In this document: positions 1 to 9,629 of the stretch, piece by piece | Layout of the letters: every line of letters starts with the position of its first letter | How positions within the stretch are numbered: position 1 is the first letter of the stretch | DNA from: Allochromatium vinosum DSM 180 | Lineage (GTDB): Bacteria > Pseudomonadota > Gammaproteobacteria > Chromatiales > Chromatiaceae | Direction of reading: 5' to 3' | Length of the DNA stretch: 64,000 bases | Assembly: GCF_000025485.1 (NCBI RefSeq) | Contig: NC_013851.1 | Location: 1,403,154 to 1,467,153 of the forward strand | Notes under the pieces: generated by a model | Seen by the model: the letters and a program-made list of their open reading frames with translations, nothing else | Told to the model about the DNA's origin: nothing | The model's database searches: none | Translations under genes and position numbers: made by a program

Positions 1-25
1 TCGCCGTCGGTTGATGGGGCGCGGT

Positions 26-457
26 CTATAACCGAATCTTGTGGTGATCGGGTTCGTAGCCGCGTTCGCGATACGCCCGAAAACGCTCGCGTCCGGCCTG
101 ACGCACCGCCGGGTCGTTGTCGACCAGATCGCACAGCCGTTCGAAGCGTTCCAATCCCGCCGGCAGTGCGCGTGAGAGATTGAGGAGCACCGGGCAGCCG
201 TGTTCCGAGGCGCCGTCCAGGCTGATGAGGATGGGGGTCAGGTCCGTATCCACTGTCCCGACCAGACCATGCGGCAGGAAACTCTCCTGCCGCATGGTCC
301 AGAGCAGACGGTCGAGATGGCGCGCCTCCTCGCGATCGGGGCAGAGGATGAGTACGCGCAGATCCTGGGCGCGGATACGCTCGACGAGCCGACAGGCCAG
401 GATGAAGCGATCACCCCGGCTGTCGGGTTCGAGACTGTAGAAATCGACTCGAGTCAC
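26..457 (-). CDS. holC: DNA polymerase III chi subunit
   Basis: Chi is the clamp-loader accessory subunit that, with psi, links the replicase to single-strand-binding protein. The 143-residue product is close to the family length of about 147. It opens with the typical VDFYSL start and a long helical stretch rich in Arg, Leu and Glu, and ends with the family-like FRAYRERGYEPDHHKIRL tail. I chose the GTG at 457; the open frame continues upstream into fabA on the same strand, but that part has no chi-like sequence. It lies about 50 nt after fabA. The usual neighbour valS would lie beyond the left edge. Confident on family, less so on the exact start. Confidence 0.85.
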   Translation of the reverse strand: MTRVDFYSLEPDSRGDRFILACRLVERIRAQDLRVLILCPDREEARHLDRLLWTMRQESFLPHGLVGTVDTDLTPILISLDGASEHGCPVLLNLSRALPAGLERFERLCDLVDNDPAVRQAGRERFRAYRERGYEPDHHKIRL

Positions 458-507
458 GTCGCGACCGGCTCGTCTTCGCGTTGCTCCGCGTTCCAGGTGT
501 TCACGGC

Positions 508-1023
508 CTAGAAGCCGTCGGTCGAGGTGAAGAGTCCGACGCGCAGATCCTTGGCGGTATAGATGGTGCGTCCGTCGACCTGGACCACGCCGTCGCCGAT
601 GCCGAGCACCAGCTTGCGGCTGATGACGCGCTTCATGTCGATGTGATACGTCACCTTGCTCGCCGTCGGCAGCACCTGACCGGTGAACTTGACCTCGCCC
701 ACACCCAGTGCCCGGCCATGTCCGGGATTGCCGATCCAGCCCAGATAGAAGCCGACCATCTGCCAGAGCGCGTCGAGTCCCAGACAGCCGGGCATCACCG
801 GATCGCCCGGAAAGTGGCACTCGAAGAACCAGAGATCCGGGCGGATGTCGAGTTCGGCCAGGATCTCGCCCTTGCCGTTGGCGCCGCCGAAGTTGGCGAT
901 GCGCACGATGCGATCCATCATCAGCATGTTGGGCGTCGGCAACTGGGCATTGCCCGGGCCGAACATCTCGCCGCGCCCGCAGGCGAGCAGTTCATCGCGA
1001 GTGAAAGAGGCTTCTTTGTTCAC
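508..1023 (-). CDS. fabA: 3-hydroxydecanoyl-ACP dehydratase/isomerase FabA
   Basis: FabA dehydrates 3-hydroxydecanoyl-ACP and isomerises trans-2 to cis-3-decenoyl-ACP, the branch point of anaerobic unsaturated fatty acid synthesis in the cytoplasm. The 171 residues match the family length (about 172). The hot-dog active site is visible: [20 protein letters not shown] places the catalytic His at residue 70 and Asp at residue 84, the canonical numbers. fabB, often adjacent, is absent here; the gene lies between proS upstream and holC downstream, all on minus. The product fits an organism that makes unsaturated lipids without oxygen, such as an anaerobic phototroph. Confidence 0.97.
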   Translation of the reverse strand: MNKEASFTRDELLACGRGEMFGPGNAQLPTPNMLMMDRIVRIANFGGANGKGEILAELDIRPDLWFFECHFPGDPVMPGCLGLDALWQMVGFYLGWIGNPGHGRALGVGEVKFTGQVLPTASKVTYHIDMKRVISRKLVLGIGDGVVQVDGRTIYTAKDLRVGLFTSTDGF

Positions 1024-1148
1024 ATTCGATCCTAGATTGAGGCACGCGGGGCGTGCTGGAGGCCGGGCGACACAGGGCCGCGTCAGGCGTTGGGGGTTGA
1101 TTTCGAGGCGGCGGCTCCACCCGGACGATGGAGTCCGCCCGCCGGGTT

Positions 1149-2867
1149 TCAGGCGCGCAGACGCTCGCGCACGAATTCGACGATGGTGTCGATCGGGATG
1201 AGCTGCATCTCCGCGTCGGCGCGGCCCTTGTACTCGACCTGTCCGTCGTCGAGTCCCTTGTCACCGACGACGATGCGATGCGGGATGCCGATCAGTTCCA
1301 TGTCGGCGAACATGAAGCCGGGGCGCGCATCGCGGTCGTCGAGCAGGACGTCGATCCCGGCGGCCTGGAGTTCGGCATAGAGCTTCTCGGTCGCCTCGCG
1401 CACCCGGTAGGACTTGCCGAGCTTCATCGGCAGCAGCGCGACCTCGAAGGGCGCGATCGGCGCCGGCCAGCAGATGCCGCGCTCGTCGTGATGCTGCTCG
1501 ATGGCGGCCGCGACCACGCGCGAGACGCCGATGCCGTAACAGCCCATGGTCATGACGGTCGCCTTGCCGTCCTCGCCGAGCACCGTGGCCTTCATCGCCT
1601 CGCTGTATTTGCGACCGAGCTGGAAGATGTGCCCGACCTCGATGCCGCGCGCGATGGTGAGCGTGCCCTGACCGTCCGGACTCGGATCGCCCTCGACCAC
1701 GTTGCGCAGATCCGCGACCTCGGGCAGCGGCAGATCGCGGCCCCAGTTCAGGCCGAACCAGTGCTTGCCGTCCTGATTGGCCCCGGCGCTGAAGTCGGCG
1801 GTGACGGCCACGGTGCGATCGACGATGCAGGGGATCGGCAGATCCTTCGGCCCGAGCGAGCCGGGGCCGGCACCGATGGCGGCGCGGATCTCGGCCTCGG
1901 TCGCCATACGCAGCGGCGAGGCGACCTGGGGCAGTTTCTGAGCCTTGATGGCATTGAGCTCGTGATCGCCACGCACCAGGAGCGCGACCAGATCGGCGTC
2001 GATCTCATCCGAAGCCGCGACCACCAGGGTCTTGACCGCGCGCTCGATCGGCTGATCGAATTGTGCCACCAGATCGGCGATGGTGCGCGCCTCGGGCGTC
2101 TCGACCAGACGCGCGTCCTCGGTCGGCGCGGGCGCTGTCTCGGCCAGGGCCACGGCTTCGGCCAGTTCGACGTTGGCGGCATAGTCGCTGCCGGTCGAGA
2201 AGGCGATGGCGTCCTCGCCCGAGGAAGCCAGCACATGGAATTCGTGCGAGGCGCTGCCGCCGATGCTGCCGGTGTCGGCGCTCACCGGGCGGAAATCGAG
2301 TCCGCAGCGAGTGAAGATGCGGCAGTAGGCCTCGTGCATGCGCTGGTAGGTCTCGGCCAGCGAGGCGTCGTCCAGATGGAAGGAATAGGCGTCCTTCATC
2401 AGGAACTCGCGCGCGCGCATCACGCCGAAGCGCGGCCGGATCTCGTCGCGGAACTTGGTCTGGATCTGGTAGAAATTGATCGGGAGCTGCTTGTAGCTCT
2501 TGAGTTCGTTGCGCGCCAGCTCGGTGATGATCTCCTCGTGCGTGGGGCCGAAGCAGAACTCGCGCTGATGGCGGTCCTTGAAACGCAGCAGTTCGGGGCC
2601 GTATTGTTCCCAGCGCCCGGACTCCTGCCAGAGTTCGGCTGGCTGCACGGCCGGCATGGAGACTTCCAGCGCCCCGGCGCGGTCCATTTCCTCGCGCACG
2701 ATGCGCTCGACACGGCGCAGCACGCGCAGTCCGAGTGGCAGCCAGGTGTAGAGACCGGCGGCGAGTTTGCGGATGAGACCGGCGCGTAGCATCAGCCGGT
2801 GACTGGCGATCTCGGCGTCGGCCGGCGTCTCTTTGATGGTCTGGAGCGGAAACTCTGAGGTGCGCAT
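1149..2867 (-). CDS. proS: Prolyl-tRNA synthetase (bacterial, editing type)
   Basis: Charges tRNA-Pro with proline. With the ATG at 2867 the protein is 572 residues, the length of E. coli ProRS. Class II motif 2 region ([20 protein letters not shown]), the GPTHEE signature and the C-terminal anticodon-binding part ([20 protein letters not shown]) are present. Between motifs 2 and 3 lies the inserted YbaK-like editing domain (about residues 225-405) that hydrolyses Ala-tRNA-Pro, marking the bacterial type. The open frame extends upstream to 3146, but that part crosses the divergent promoter region and starts before the conserved MRTSEFPL terminus, so I rejected it. Divergent from the PilZ gene, with 176 nt between them. 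Confidence 0.97.
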   Translation of the reverse strand: MRTSEFPLQTIKETPADAEIASHRLMLRAGLIRKLAAGLYTWLPLGLRVLRRVERIVREEMDRAGALEVSMPAVQPAELWQESGRWEQYGPELLRFKDRHQREFCFGPTHEEIITELARNELKSYKQLPINFYQIQTKFRDEIRPRFGVMRAREFLMKDAYSFHLDDASLAETYQRMHEAYCRIFTRCGLDFRPVSADTGSIGGSASHEFHVLASSGEDAIAFSTGSDYAANVELAEAVALAETAPAPTEDARLVETPEARTIADLVAQFDQPIERAVKTLVVAASDEIDADLVALLVRGDHELNAIKAQKLPQVASPLRMATEAEIRAAIGAGPGSLGPKDLPIPCIVDRTVAVTADFSAGANQDGKHWFGLNWGRDLPLPEVADLRNVVEGDPSPDGQGTLTIARGIEVGHIFQLGRKYSEAMKATVLGEDGKATVMTMGCYGIGVSRVVAAAIEQHHDERGICWPAPIAPFEVALLPMKLGKSYRVREATEKLYAELQAAGIDVLLDDRDARPGFMFADMELIGIPHRIVVGDKGLDDGQVEYKGRADAEMQLIPIDTIVEFVRERLRA

Positions 2868-3043
2868 CGGATCGGAAATCTCGACAGGTAAAGCGCGGAA
2901 GTCTATTGGTCCGGCGACGTCGAAACAACACCCGGCACGCAAAGAGCCGTATGCACTCGATGGTTGGGGCCGAAACCCTCGGGTCGATGATGGTAGAGTA
3001 ATGCGAGCCAGTCGCGAACAGTTCTCATGTGGAAAGCGTATCA

Positions 3044-4105
3044 ATGACTCAGTCGGAACCGGGATCGATGGCCATGGAGAGGCGCACCCAGGCACGTATC
3101 GACCTGCGGATTCCAGTCGAGCTGACCATTCCCGGTCAGAATGCACCTGTACGTGCCGTCACGCGCGACCTCTCCTGGGGAGGCGCGCTCCTGCATCTTG
3201 CCGATTGCCCACCCAACGACGTCGACATCCTGGTGCTGAGCCTGCCATGGCGACGGGGTAAATCCATCCGGGCGCGCGCGCGGCTGCTACGCGCGCGTCC
3301 GCACGATGAGGGCGGGTATCTGGCCGCCGTGCGCTTCATCAGCCTGTCGCCGCGCAGCCAGAGTCGCCTGGAGCGACTGCTCAGGATGCTGTACCCCTCG
3401 GACCCCACGACAGGGGCGAGTGGCAGGAATGCCTTGTTTCGCGAGCTGGAGGTGACGGTCTGCGACACCGAAGAGCTGCGCCAGAAGCTGTTGCAGATCC
3501 TCGAGGGCCACTATACGGTGACTGTCTTCGAGGCCTATCAGGTCGGGCAGAGCATCAGCCTGTCGATCACCGGCACCTTCGATCTGCCGAGCATCCGGCT
3601 GCGCGCGCGCGTCTCGAAGGTGCGCAAGTCCGAGGTCAAGGGGTTCGACTGGGCCGAGCTCTACACCCTGTCGCTCGAATTCGAGCATCCGAGCAATACG
3701 ATTCGCACCTTCGTCGATCTGGTCCTGAATCGCTTGTCCGACACGGAGGACGAAAGCTCCGTTTTCAGTTATCTGGAGGGAGCGCCGGATTGGCTGCGAT
3801 CGGTGGCGGCGGCGACGGCGCGCTCCAGCGCGAGCGCCCAGAGCACCGAGGCCGCCGGCAGGGACGAGATCCGATCCTGTCTGGAGTCCGAATTCCCCGA
3901 TGCCATCGCGCGGCTCGTCGCCGGCTGGGGCCATGTCGCCGACTTCGAGATGGTCTTCAGTAGCCTGGTTCTGAGCCGTAACGACCTGCCGGATGCCTGG
4001 TCGCGGGAGGCCTGGGAGGAGCTGGAGATGCTCCAGAGCGTTCATGATTGCGCCTACGGGGTCTCGACGCACCGTCTCAGTCTGCTCAAGGGCGGACGGC
4101 TGTGA
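3044..4105 (+). CDS. PilZ-domain protein (cyclic-di-GMP effector candidate)
   Basis: The N-terminal 100 residues carry the PilZ signature: [17 protein letters not shown] (an RxxxR-type arginine cluster) followed by [11 protein letters not shown] (the D/NxSxxG motif), the residues that bind c-di-GMP in this family. A second beta-rich segment (about residues 130-245) could be a diverged PilZ copy; the last 100 residues are helical and unrecognised. A GTG at 3029 is in frame, but the ATG at 3044 has GGAAAG at a good distance and begins MTQSEPG, so I chose it. The stop overlaps the GTG of the NAD(P)HX repair gene, suggesting translational coupling. The process it controls is unknown. Confidence 0.8.
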   Translation: MTQSEPGSMAMERRTQARIDLRIPVELTIPGQNAPVRAVTRDLSWGGALLHLADCPPNDVDILVLSLPWRRGKSIRARARLLRARPHDEGGYLAAVRFISLSPRSQSRLERLLRMLYPSDPTTGASGRNALFRELEVTVCDTEELRQKLLQILEGHYTVTVFEAYQVGQSISLSITGTFDLPSIRLRARVSKVRKSEVKGFDWAELYTLSLEFEHPSNTIRTFVDLVLNRLSDTEDESSVFSYLEGAPDWLRSVAAATARSSASAQSTEAAGRDEIRSCLESEFPDAIARLVAGWGHVADFEMVFSSLVLSRNDLPDAWSREAWEELEMLQSVHDCAYGVSTHRLSLLKGGRL

Positions 4106-5634
4106 GGCGCGCTCGCCTGAATCGACCGCTTCCGGACGGCGGTCGTCTGCCCCATGCACTCTACCGCGCCGAGCAGGTGCGCCGCCTCGATCGTCTGGCC
4201 ATCGAGCGTTTCGGTGTCCCCGGGATCGAGCTGATGAACCGTGCCGGAGCGGTGGCCTATCGGGTGCTGCGCGCGCGCTGGCCGAACGCGCGCCGTCTCA
4301 CCATCCTGGCCGGGACGGGCAACAACGGCGGCGACGGTTATGTGGTGGCACGGCTGGCGCGCGCCGATGGCCTGGACGTGCGGCTGTTGCAGCTCGGCGA
4401 GGTAGATCGGGTGCGCGGCGAGGCCGCCCTGAGTCTGGCCGCCTATCGCGACGCCGGCGGTATCATTGAGGACTGTCTCGGCTTGCCGCGCGAGACCGAT
4501 CTCTATGTCGATGCGCTGCTCGGTACCGGGCTGGAGCGTCCGGTGGCGGGTCGCTGGGCCGGGGCCATCACGGCGCTCAACGCCCAGCGCGCGCCCGTGC
4601 TAGCGCTCGACATTCCCTCCGGACTCCACGCCGACACCGGGCGCGTCCTGGGCGTGGCGGTGCGGGCGAGCGCGACGGTGTCCTTCATCGGACTCAAGCC
4701 GGGACTCTTCGTCGGTGCCGGCGCCGAGTATCGGGGTGAACTCCACTTCAGCGCGCTCGACGTCCCGGCCCAGGTCTACGCCAGCGAGATCCCGGCGGCG
4801 GCCCGGATCGACTGGGCGCGTGAATCGCGCCTGCTCGCACCCCGTTCGCGGATGGCGCACAAGGGCGATTGCGGTCATGTTCTGGTCGTCGGTGGCGCGC
4901 CCGGCATGTCGGGTGCGGTGCGTTTGGCCGGCGAGTCGGCCCTGCGCGCCGGCGCCGGGCTGGTGACGATCGCCACCCATCCGCGCCATGCCGACTGGCT
5001 CAATCTCGATCGGCCCGAGCTGATGGTCTCTGCCGTCGCGCACCCTGACGACCTGGAGGCCCTGATCGAACGAGCCGATGTGATCGCGATCGGTCCGGGA
5101 TTGGGGCGGACGGACTGGGGGCGCGGACTCTGGGCGCGCGTGCGAACCCGGCCGCATCCGCTGGTGGTGGATGCCGACGCGCTCAATCTGCTGGCCGAAT
5201 CCCCCGGCCCCGGGCCGGACTGGGTGCTGACCCCGCATCCCGGCGAAGCGGCACGTCTGCTCGGTGTCACGACGGCCGAGATCGAATCCGACCGTCTCGC
5301 CGGCGCGCAACGCCTCCAGACGCGCTTCGGTGGGGTGGTGGTACTCAAGGGCGCCGGCTCCATCGTGCATGGTCCGGCACCGCGCGTCCCGGCCGTTTGC
5401 AGTGACGGCAACCCCGGCATGGCGACCGCCGGCGCGGGCGATGTCCTGACCGGTGTGATCGCCGCCCTGCGTGCTCAGGGGCTGGAGGCCGAGGACGCCG
5501 CGCGCGCCGGTGTCTGCCTGCACGCGGCAGCGGGCGATCACGCCGCGCGCGCCGGCGAACGCGGCCTGATCGCCACCGACATCATCGCGTCTCTGCGCGC
5601 GCTGTCCAATGGCCTCACCGAGGTGGACCCTTAA
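4102..5634 (+). CDS. nnr: Bifunctional NAD(P)HX epimerase / ADP-dependent NAD(P)HX dehydratase
   Basis: Repairs hydrated NADH and NADPH: the N-terminal YjeF_N domain (to about residue 220) epimerises R- and S-NAD(P)HX, and the C-terminal ribokinase-like domain (about 235-500) dehydrates S-NAD(P)HX using ADP. Visible motifs are GTGNNGGDGYVVARL in the epimerase, and HKGDCGHVLVVGG, TPHPGEAARLL and GNPGMATAGAGDVLTG in the dehydratase. The start is a GTG whose last bases overlap the TGA of the PilZ gene; this gives 510 residues (E. coli YjeF 515). An upstream in-frame extension would lie inside the PilZ gene. tsaE follows after one base. First gene of the conserved nnr-tsaE-amiB-mutL-miaA-hfq-hflX series. 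Confidence 0.95.
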   Translation: MRRARLNRPLPDGGRLPHALYRAEQVRRLDRLAIERFGVPGIELMNRAGAVAYRVLRARWPNARRLTILAGTGNNGGDGYVVARLARADGLDVRLLQLGEVDRVRGEAALSLAAYRDAGGIIEDCLGLPRETDLYVDALLGTGLERPVAGRWAGAITALNAQRAPVLALDIPSGLHADTGRVLGVAVRASATVSFIGLKPGLFVGAGAEYRGELHFSALDVPAQVYASEIPAAARIDWARESRLLAPRSRMAHKGDCGHVLVVGGAPGMSGAVRLAGESALRAGAGLVTIATHPRHADWLNLDRPELMVSAVAHPDDLEALIERADVIAIGPGLGRTDWGRGLWARVRTRPHPLVVDADALNLLAESPGPGPDWVLTPHPGEAARLLGVTTAEIESDRLAGAQRLQTRFGGVVVLKGAGSIVHGPAPRVPAVCSDGNPGMATAGAGDVLTGVIAALRAQGLEAEDAARAGVCLHAAAGDHAARAGERGLIATDIIASLRALSNGLTEVDP

Positions 5635-5635
5635 G

Positions 5636-6142
5636 ATGGAAACGACCCTGGAGATCGAACTCGACACCCCCGAGTCACAGATGGCCTTCGGCGCGCGTCT
5701 GGCTTCGGCCCTGAAGCCGCCCTGCGTGATCTTTCTCGAAGGCGATCTGGGTACGGGCAAGACCACCCTGACTCGTGGTATCCTGCGCGGCCTCGGACAC
5801 TCCGGTGCGGTACGCAGCCCGACCTATACCCTCGTCGAACCCTATGCTTTGACGGGGTTCGAACTCTACCATTTCGACCTCTATCGCCTGGGCGATCCCG
5901 AGGAGCTGGACTATCTCGGGCTGCGCGACCTGTTGGGGAGTGCCTCGATCTGGATCGTGGAATGGCCGGCGCGCGGAGCCGGTCTCCTGCCCAAGCCGGA
6001 TCTGTGCATCCGGCTCGTTCATCTTGACATGGGACGGCGTCTGACACTGATGGCGATGAGCCCATCGGGCCAGACCCTGCTTGCTGACGTGATTTCTACC
6101 GCCGATGTCGTCTTTGCGCCACATCTTCGAGCCGATACTTGA
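5636..6142 (+). CDS. tsaE: tRNA t6A biosynthesis ATPase TsaE
   Basis: TsaE is the P-loop ATPase of the TsaBDE complex that makes N6-threonylcarbamoyladenosine at position 37 of ANN-decoding tRNAs. The Walker A motif GDLGTGKT is at residues 36-43, followed by the family signatures RSPTYTLVEPY and YHFDLYRL and by the Walker B-like WIVEWPARG region. The 168 residues are slightly longer than E. coli TsaE (153). The ATG at 5636 was chosen because it lies two bases after the nnr stop with AGGTGG upstream; the in-frame extension lies inside nnr. The cytoplasmic product is essential in most bacteria. Confidence 0.95.
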   Translation: METTLEIELDTPESQMAFGARLASALKPPCVIFLEGDLGTGKTTLTRGILRGLGHSGAVRSPTYTLVEPYALTGFELYHFDLYRLGDPEELDYLGLRDLLGSASIWIVEWPARGAGLLPKPDLCIRLVHLDMGRRLTLMAMSPSGQTLLADVISTADVVFAPHLRADT

Positions 6143-6242
6143 AAAACATCCTCTAATCGACGGAGTTGACTTGGAAAGATCGGCGATGACCTGCTATCTT
6201 TTAAGCGACGCTCGTACCCCATCCAGGCTTCGAGGCGGCATC

Positions 6243-7631
6243 GTGAACAGGCTCATCGTGCTCTTTCTGCTACTGATCGCTCTGCCCGTGTCGGCTGTCG
6301 CGGTGGAGGTCGACTGTCACTGGAATTCAGAGAATTCGGGTAGAACCCAGTTGCTCCTCGGCGTCACGGCGCCGGTCGCGCACCGCATCTTCGCCCTCGA
6401 TCAGCCCGACCGGGTGGTGATCGACATCGCCGGGGCCCGGCTGCGGGGAGCCTTGCCGGCGGCACGCACCGACGACCCGGTGCTGATCGGTGTGCGCGCC
6501 GGCGTGCGACCCAACGGGGATTTGCGGATCGTGCTCGACCTCAAGCGTCCGGTGCGCGTCAAGAGTTTTGCCGCCAAGGCCGGTGGGCGACAGCCCCAGC
6601 TGGTCGTCGAGCTCCTGCCCAAGTCGCCTCAGGCCGCCGGATTCCAAACCGTCTCCAATCAGACTCCGGCCCCGCCGGTCTGGTCGAGCCGTGGGCGCAC
6701 GGCCATCGTCGCGATCGATGCCGGGCACGGGGGCGAGGATCCGGGGGCGATCGGGCCGAACGGCACGCGCGAGAAGGACGTGACCCTGGCCATCGCCCGC
6801 AAGCTGGAGCGCATGATCGAGCGCGAGCCTGGGATGCGCGCCGTGATGATCCGTGATGGCGACTATTATGTCGGACTGCGCGAACGCACCCTGATTGCGC
6901 GCGAGCACAAGGCCGATCTCTTCGTCTCCATCCACGCCGATGCCTACGACAATCCGGAGGCGCAGGGGTCGTCGGTCTATACGATCTCGCATGGCGCAGC
7001 CAGCAGCGAGGCGGCCAGTTGGCTGGCCGACCGCGAGAACAAGGCCGATCTCATCGGCGGCGTGGATTTGGCGACGAGCGACGATGTGCTGGCCTCGGTG
7101 TTGCTCGACATGACGCAGAACGCGACCCTGGAGCACAGTACCGAGGCGGCCACCTCAATGCTGCGTTATCTCAAGCGTGTCGGCCCGGTGCACAAGAGCG
7201 ATGTGCAGCGCGCCGGTTTCGTGGTGCTCAAGTCGCCCGATATTCCCTCGCTGCTGGTCGAAACGGCCTTCATCAGCAATGTCCATGAGGAACAGCGACT
7301 CCGCAGTAACGCCTATCAGCAGCGCATGGCCGAAGCGATCCAGGCCGGGATCAAGGGCTATTTCGCCAAGTATCCGCCTCAGGGTCTGCTGGCGGCCGAC
7401 GCGGGCCGGAGCATCGAGCGTTCCGGTTCCAGCGCCGCGTATGGGCTGAGATCCGCGTCCAGCACGCGCCCGAGCGGTCTGCGTGAGTATGTGATCAGCC
7501 AGGGCGATACCCTGTCCGGCATCGCCAAGCGCCATCGCGTGAGCCTCAGTTCGCTGCGTGCCGAGAACGGCCTCGGCGAAACCGATATGATCCAGGTCGG
7601 GCAGGTCATCGCCATCCCGACCGATTCCTGA
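6243..7631 (+). CDS. amiB: N-acetylmuramoyl-L-alanine amidase (AMIN - Amidase_3 - LysM)
   Basis: Periplasmic zinc amidase that cleaves the stem peptide from MurNAc during septum splitting. An N-terminal signal sequence (VNRLIVLFLLLIALPVSAVA) is followed by an AMIN domain (about residues 25-130), then the Amidase_3 catalytic domain (about 155-380) with zinc and catalytic motifs DAGHGGEDPGA, VSIHAD and LLVETAFISN. A C-terminal LysM repeat (LREYVISQGDTLSGIAKRH...) comes last. Start chosen at GTG 6243, preceded by GAGG and giving a clean signal peptide; an ATG at 6186 would add 19 residues. Family and position before mutL fit AmiB; AmiC is a close alternative name. Confidence 0.92.
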   Translation: MNRLIVLFLLLIALPVSAVAVEVDCHWNSENSGRTQLLLGVTAPVAHRIFALDQPDRVVIDIAGARLRGALPAARTDDPVLIGVRAGVRPNGDLRIVLDLKRPVRVKSFAAKAGGRQPQLVVELLPKSPQAAGFQTVSNQTPAPPVWSSRGRTAIVAIDAGHGGEDPGAIGPNGTREKDVTLAIARKLERMIEREPGMRAVMIRDGDYYVGLRERTLIAREHKADLFVSIHADAYDNPEAQGSSVYTISHGAASSEAASWLADRENKADLIGGVDLATSDDVLASVLLDMTQNATLEHSTEAATSMLRYLKRVGPVHKSDVQRAGFVVLKSPDIPSLLVETAFISNVHEEQRLRSNAYQQRMAEAIQAGIKGYFAKYPPQGLLAADAGRSIERSGSSAAYGLRSASSTRPSGLREYVISQGDTLSGIAKRHRVSLSSLRAENGLGETDMIQVGQVIAIPTDS

Positions 7632-7697
7632 CGTCTTTCGGGTGGAGCCACGCCGGCTCGACCCTGAGTCGGCGTTTCGTTCGTCTTTCATCCATCC

Positions 7698-9626
7698 ATG
7701 TCCAATCCGATTCGCGTCCTCTCCGATCATCTCGTCAATCAGATCGCTGCCGGCGAGGTCGTCGAGCGTCCGGCCTCTGTGATCAAAGAGCTGATCGAGA
7801 ACAGTCTCGACGCCGGCTGCGCGCGGCTGGAGATCGATGTGGAGCAGGGCGGCATCAAGCGTCTGCGCGTGCGCGACGACGGTCGCGGTATTGCGCGCGA
7901 TCAGCTTGCACTGGCTCTGGCGCGGCATGCGACCAGCAAACTCTTCGAGCTGGCCGACCTGGAGGCGGTCGGTACGCTCGGCTTTCGCGGCGAGGCGCTG
8001 CCGAGCATCGCCTCGGTGAGCCGGTTGACCCTGACTTCGCGGGTGCGTCCGGATTCGGACGACGCCGCATCCGATCGGGCGGGCGACTCGGCCTGGGAGG
8101 TCGCGGTCGCCATCGATGGACGTCTGGAGGGGCCGCGACCGGCTGCGCATCCGTCGGGGACCAGCGTCGAGGTCCGGGATCTGTTCTTCAACACGCCGGC
8201 GCGGCGCAAGTTCCTGCGCACCGAGAAGACCGAATTCGATCATGTCGATCAGGTGGTGCGTCGTCTGGCCCTGGCACGCCCGGATGTGGCGCTCGAACTG
8301 CGTCACAACGGACGGGTCGTCCATCAGTTGCCGGCGGCCGATGGGCGGCCCGAGTCCGTGCTCGCACGCCTGGATCGGCTGCTCGGGGCGGGATTCGCCG
8401 AGCAGTCGCTGGAGATCGACGTCTCGGCCGTGGACTTGCGCCTGCATGGCTGGGTGCGGCGTCCGGCCTTCTCGCGCAGTCAGCCGGATCAGCAGTTCTT
8501 CTATGTCAATGGGCGCCTGATCCGCGATCGGCTGATCACCCATGCCATTCGTCAGGCGTTCAGCGATTTTTTGCATCAGGCGCGTCATCCGGGCTATGTG
8601 CTCTTTCTGGAACTGCCGCCGCGTCTGGTCGACGTCAACGTCCATCCGGCCAAGCACGAGGTGCGGTTTCGCGAGTCGCGTCAGGTGCATGATTTCATCC
8701 AGCGCGCGCTGCAACGGCGTCTGGCGCAAGGCGTGTTGGGCGGTGCCGAGTCGGATGCGCCGATGCCGGAGACTTCCGGCATGGCGGCGGGGGCGTTCGG
8801 TGGCGCTCCAGACAGGTTGGCCGGATCACCCGGAGGGGGTGGCGACAGCGCCATCCAGTATCGATCTCCGCCGCCGCGAGCGTCCGGTGTCGGGACACGT
8901 CACCCGACTTCCGCGCTCGGCGTCGGCGATGGACGGCGGGTCTATCAGGCGTCATTGGCACTTCAGCGCCCAGCGGTGGACGCGGCACGCGCCGCCCGGG
9001 CAGGCGGCGATACCGAGCCATCCGTAGCCGCCGCGACCGATCTCCCGCCCCTCGGCTTCGCTCTGGCTCAGCTCAACGGCGTCTATCTGCTCGCCGAATC
9101 GGCCGAGGGGCTGATTCTGGTCGACATCCACGCCGCCCACGAGCGCATCGGCTACGAACGGCTCAAGCGCGCCTGGAGCGCGGGCCGGGTGACGAGCCAG
9201 CCGCTGCTGGTGCCGCACAGTCTCCAGGTCGACCCGCGCGAGGCCGATCGTCTGGAGGAACAGCGCGAGACACTGGCCCGTCTCGGTCTGGTGCTGGATC
9301 GTCTCGGCATCGACCGGGTGGTGGTGCGCGAAGTGCCGGCGCTACTGCGGCAGGCCGACATGGACGCCCTGGTCCGCGATCTGCTCGCCGATCTCGCGGC
9401 GCAAGGGGAGAGCACCCGCCTTGAAGAGGCCATCGACAGCGTCCTGGCGACCCTGGCCTGTCATGGCTCGGTGCGCGCCAACCGCCGCCTGACGCTCGAC
9501 GAGATGAACGCCCTGCTGCGCGACATGGAGCGCACCGAACGCATCGACCAGTGCAATCACGGCCGTCCGACCTGGGTTCGGCTCTCGCATGCCGATCTCG
9601 ACCGACTCTTTCTGCGTGGACGCTAG
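7698..9626 (+). CDS. mutL: DNA mismatch repair protein MutL
   Basis: MutL couples MutS mismatch recognition to strand incision. The GHKL ATPase half shows IAAGEVVERPASVIKELIEN, DDGRGI and TLGFRGEALPS. The linker (about residues 340-450) is low in conservation. In the C-terminal half DIHAAHERIGYE (about 475-486) matches the metal-binding pattern DxHAxxExxxxE with Ile for the usual Gln, and CNHGRPTW resembles the CPHGRP motif of MutL proteins with intrinsic endonuclease. The 642-residue length fits. ATG start at 7698. miaA follows three bases after the stop, so the two are co-transcribed. Confidence 0.97.
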   Translation: MSNPIRVLSDHLVNQIAAGEVVERPASVIKELIENSLDAGCARLEIDVEQGGIKRLRVRDDGRGIARDQLALALARHATSKLFELADLEAVGTLGFRGEALPSIASVSRLTLTSRVRPDSDDAASDRAGDSAWEVAVAIDGRLEGPRPAAHPSGTSVEVRDLFFNTPARRKFLRTEKTEFDHVDQVVRRLALARPDVALELRHNGRVVHQLPAADGRPESVLARLDRLLGAGFAEQSLEIDVSAVDLRLHGWVRRPAFSRSQPDQQFFYVNGRLIRDRLITHAIRQAFSDFLHQARHPGYVLFLELPPRLVDVNVHPAKHEVRFRESRQVHDFIQRALQRRLAQGVLGGAESDAPMPETSGMAAGAFGGAPDRLAGSPGGGGDSAIQYRSPPPRASGVGTRHPTSALGVGDGRRVYQASLALQRPAVDAARAARAGGDTEPSVAAATDLPPLGFALAQLNGVYLLAESAEGLILVDIHAAHERIGYERLKRAWSAGRVTSQPLLVPHSLQVDPREADRLEEQRETLARLGLVLDRLGIDRVVVREVPALLRQADMDALVRDLLADLAAQGESTRLEEAIDSVLATLACHGSVRANRRLTLDEMNALLRDMERTERIDQCNHGRPTWVRLSHADLDRLFLRGR

Positions 9627-9629
9627 ACC

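Noticed and set aside
1095-1148. Terminator after proS
   Set aside because: A GC-rich imperfect inverted repeat is present, but the stem has mismatches and no T run, so it was not listed.
1128-2789. Long plus-strand open frame opposite proS
   Set aside because: Antisense frame kept open by high GC; rich in Arg, Gly, Asp and His with no motif, whereas proS on minus is complete.
6166-6200. Promoter for amiB (TTGACT ... TATCTT)
   Set aside because: The spacer is 20-23 bases, too long for a sigma-70 promoter.
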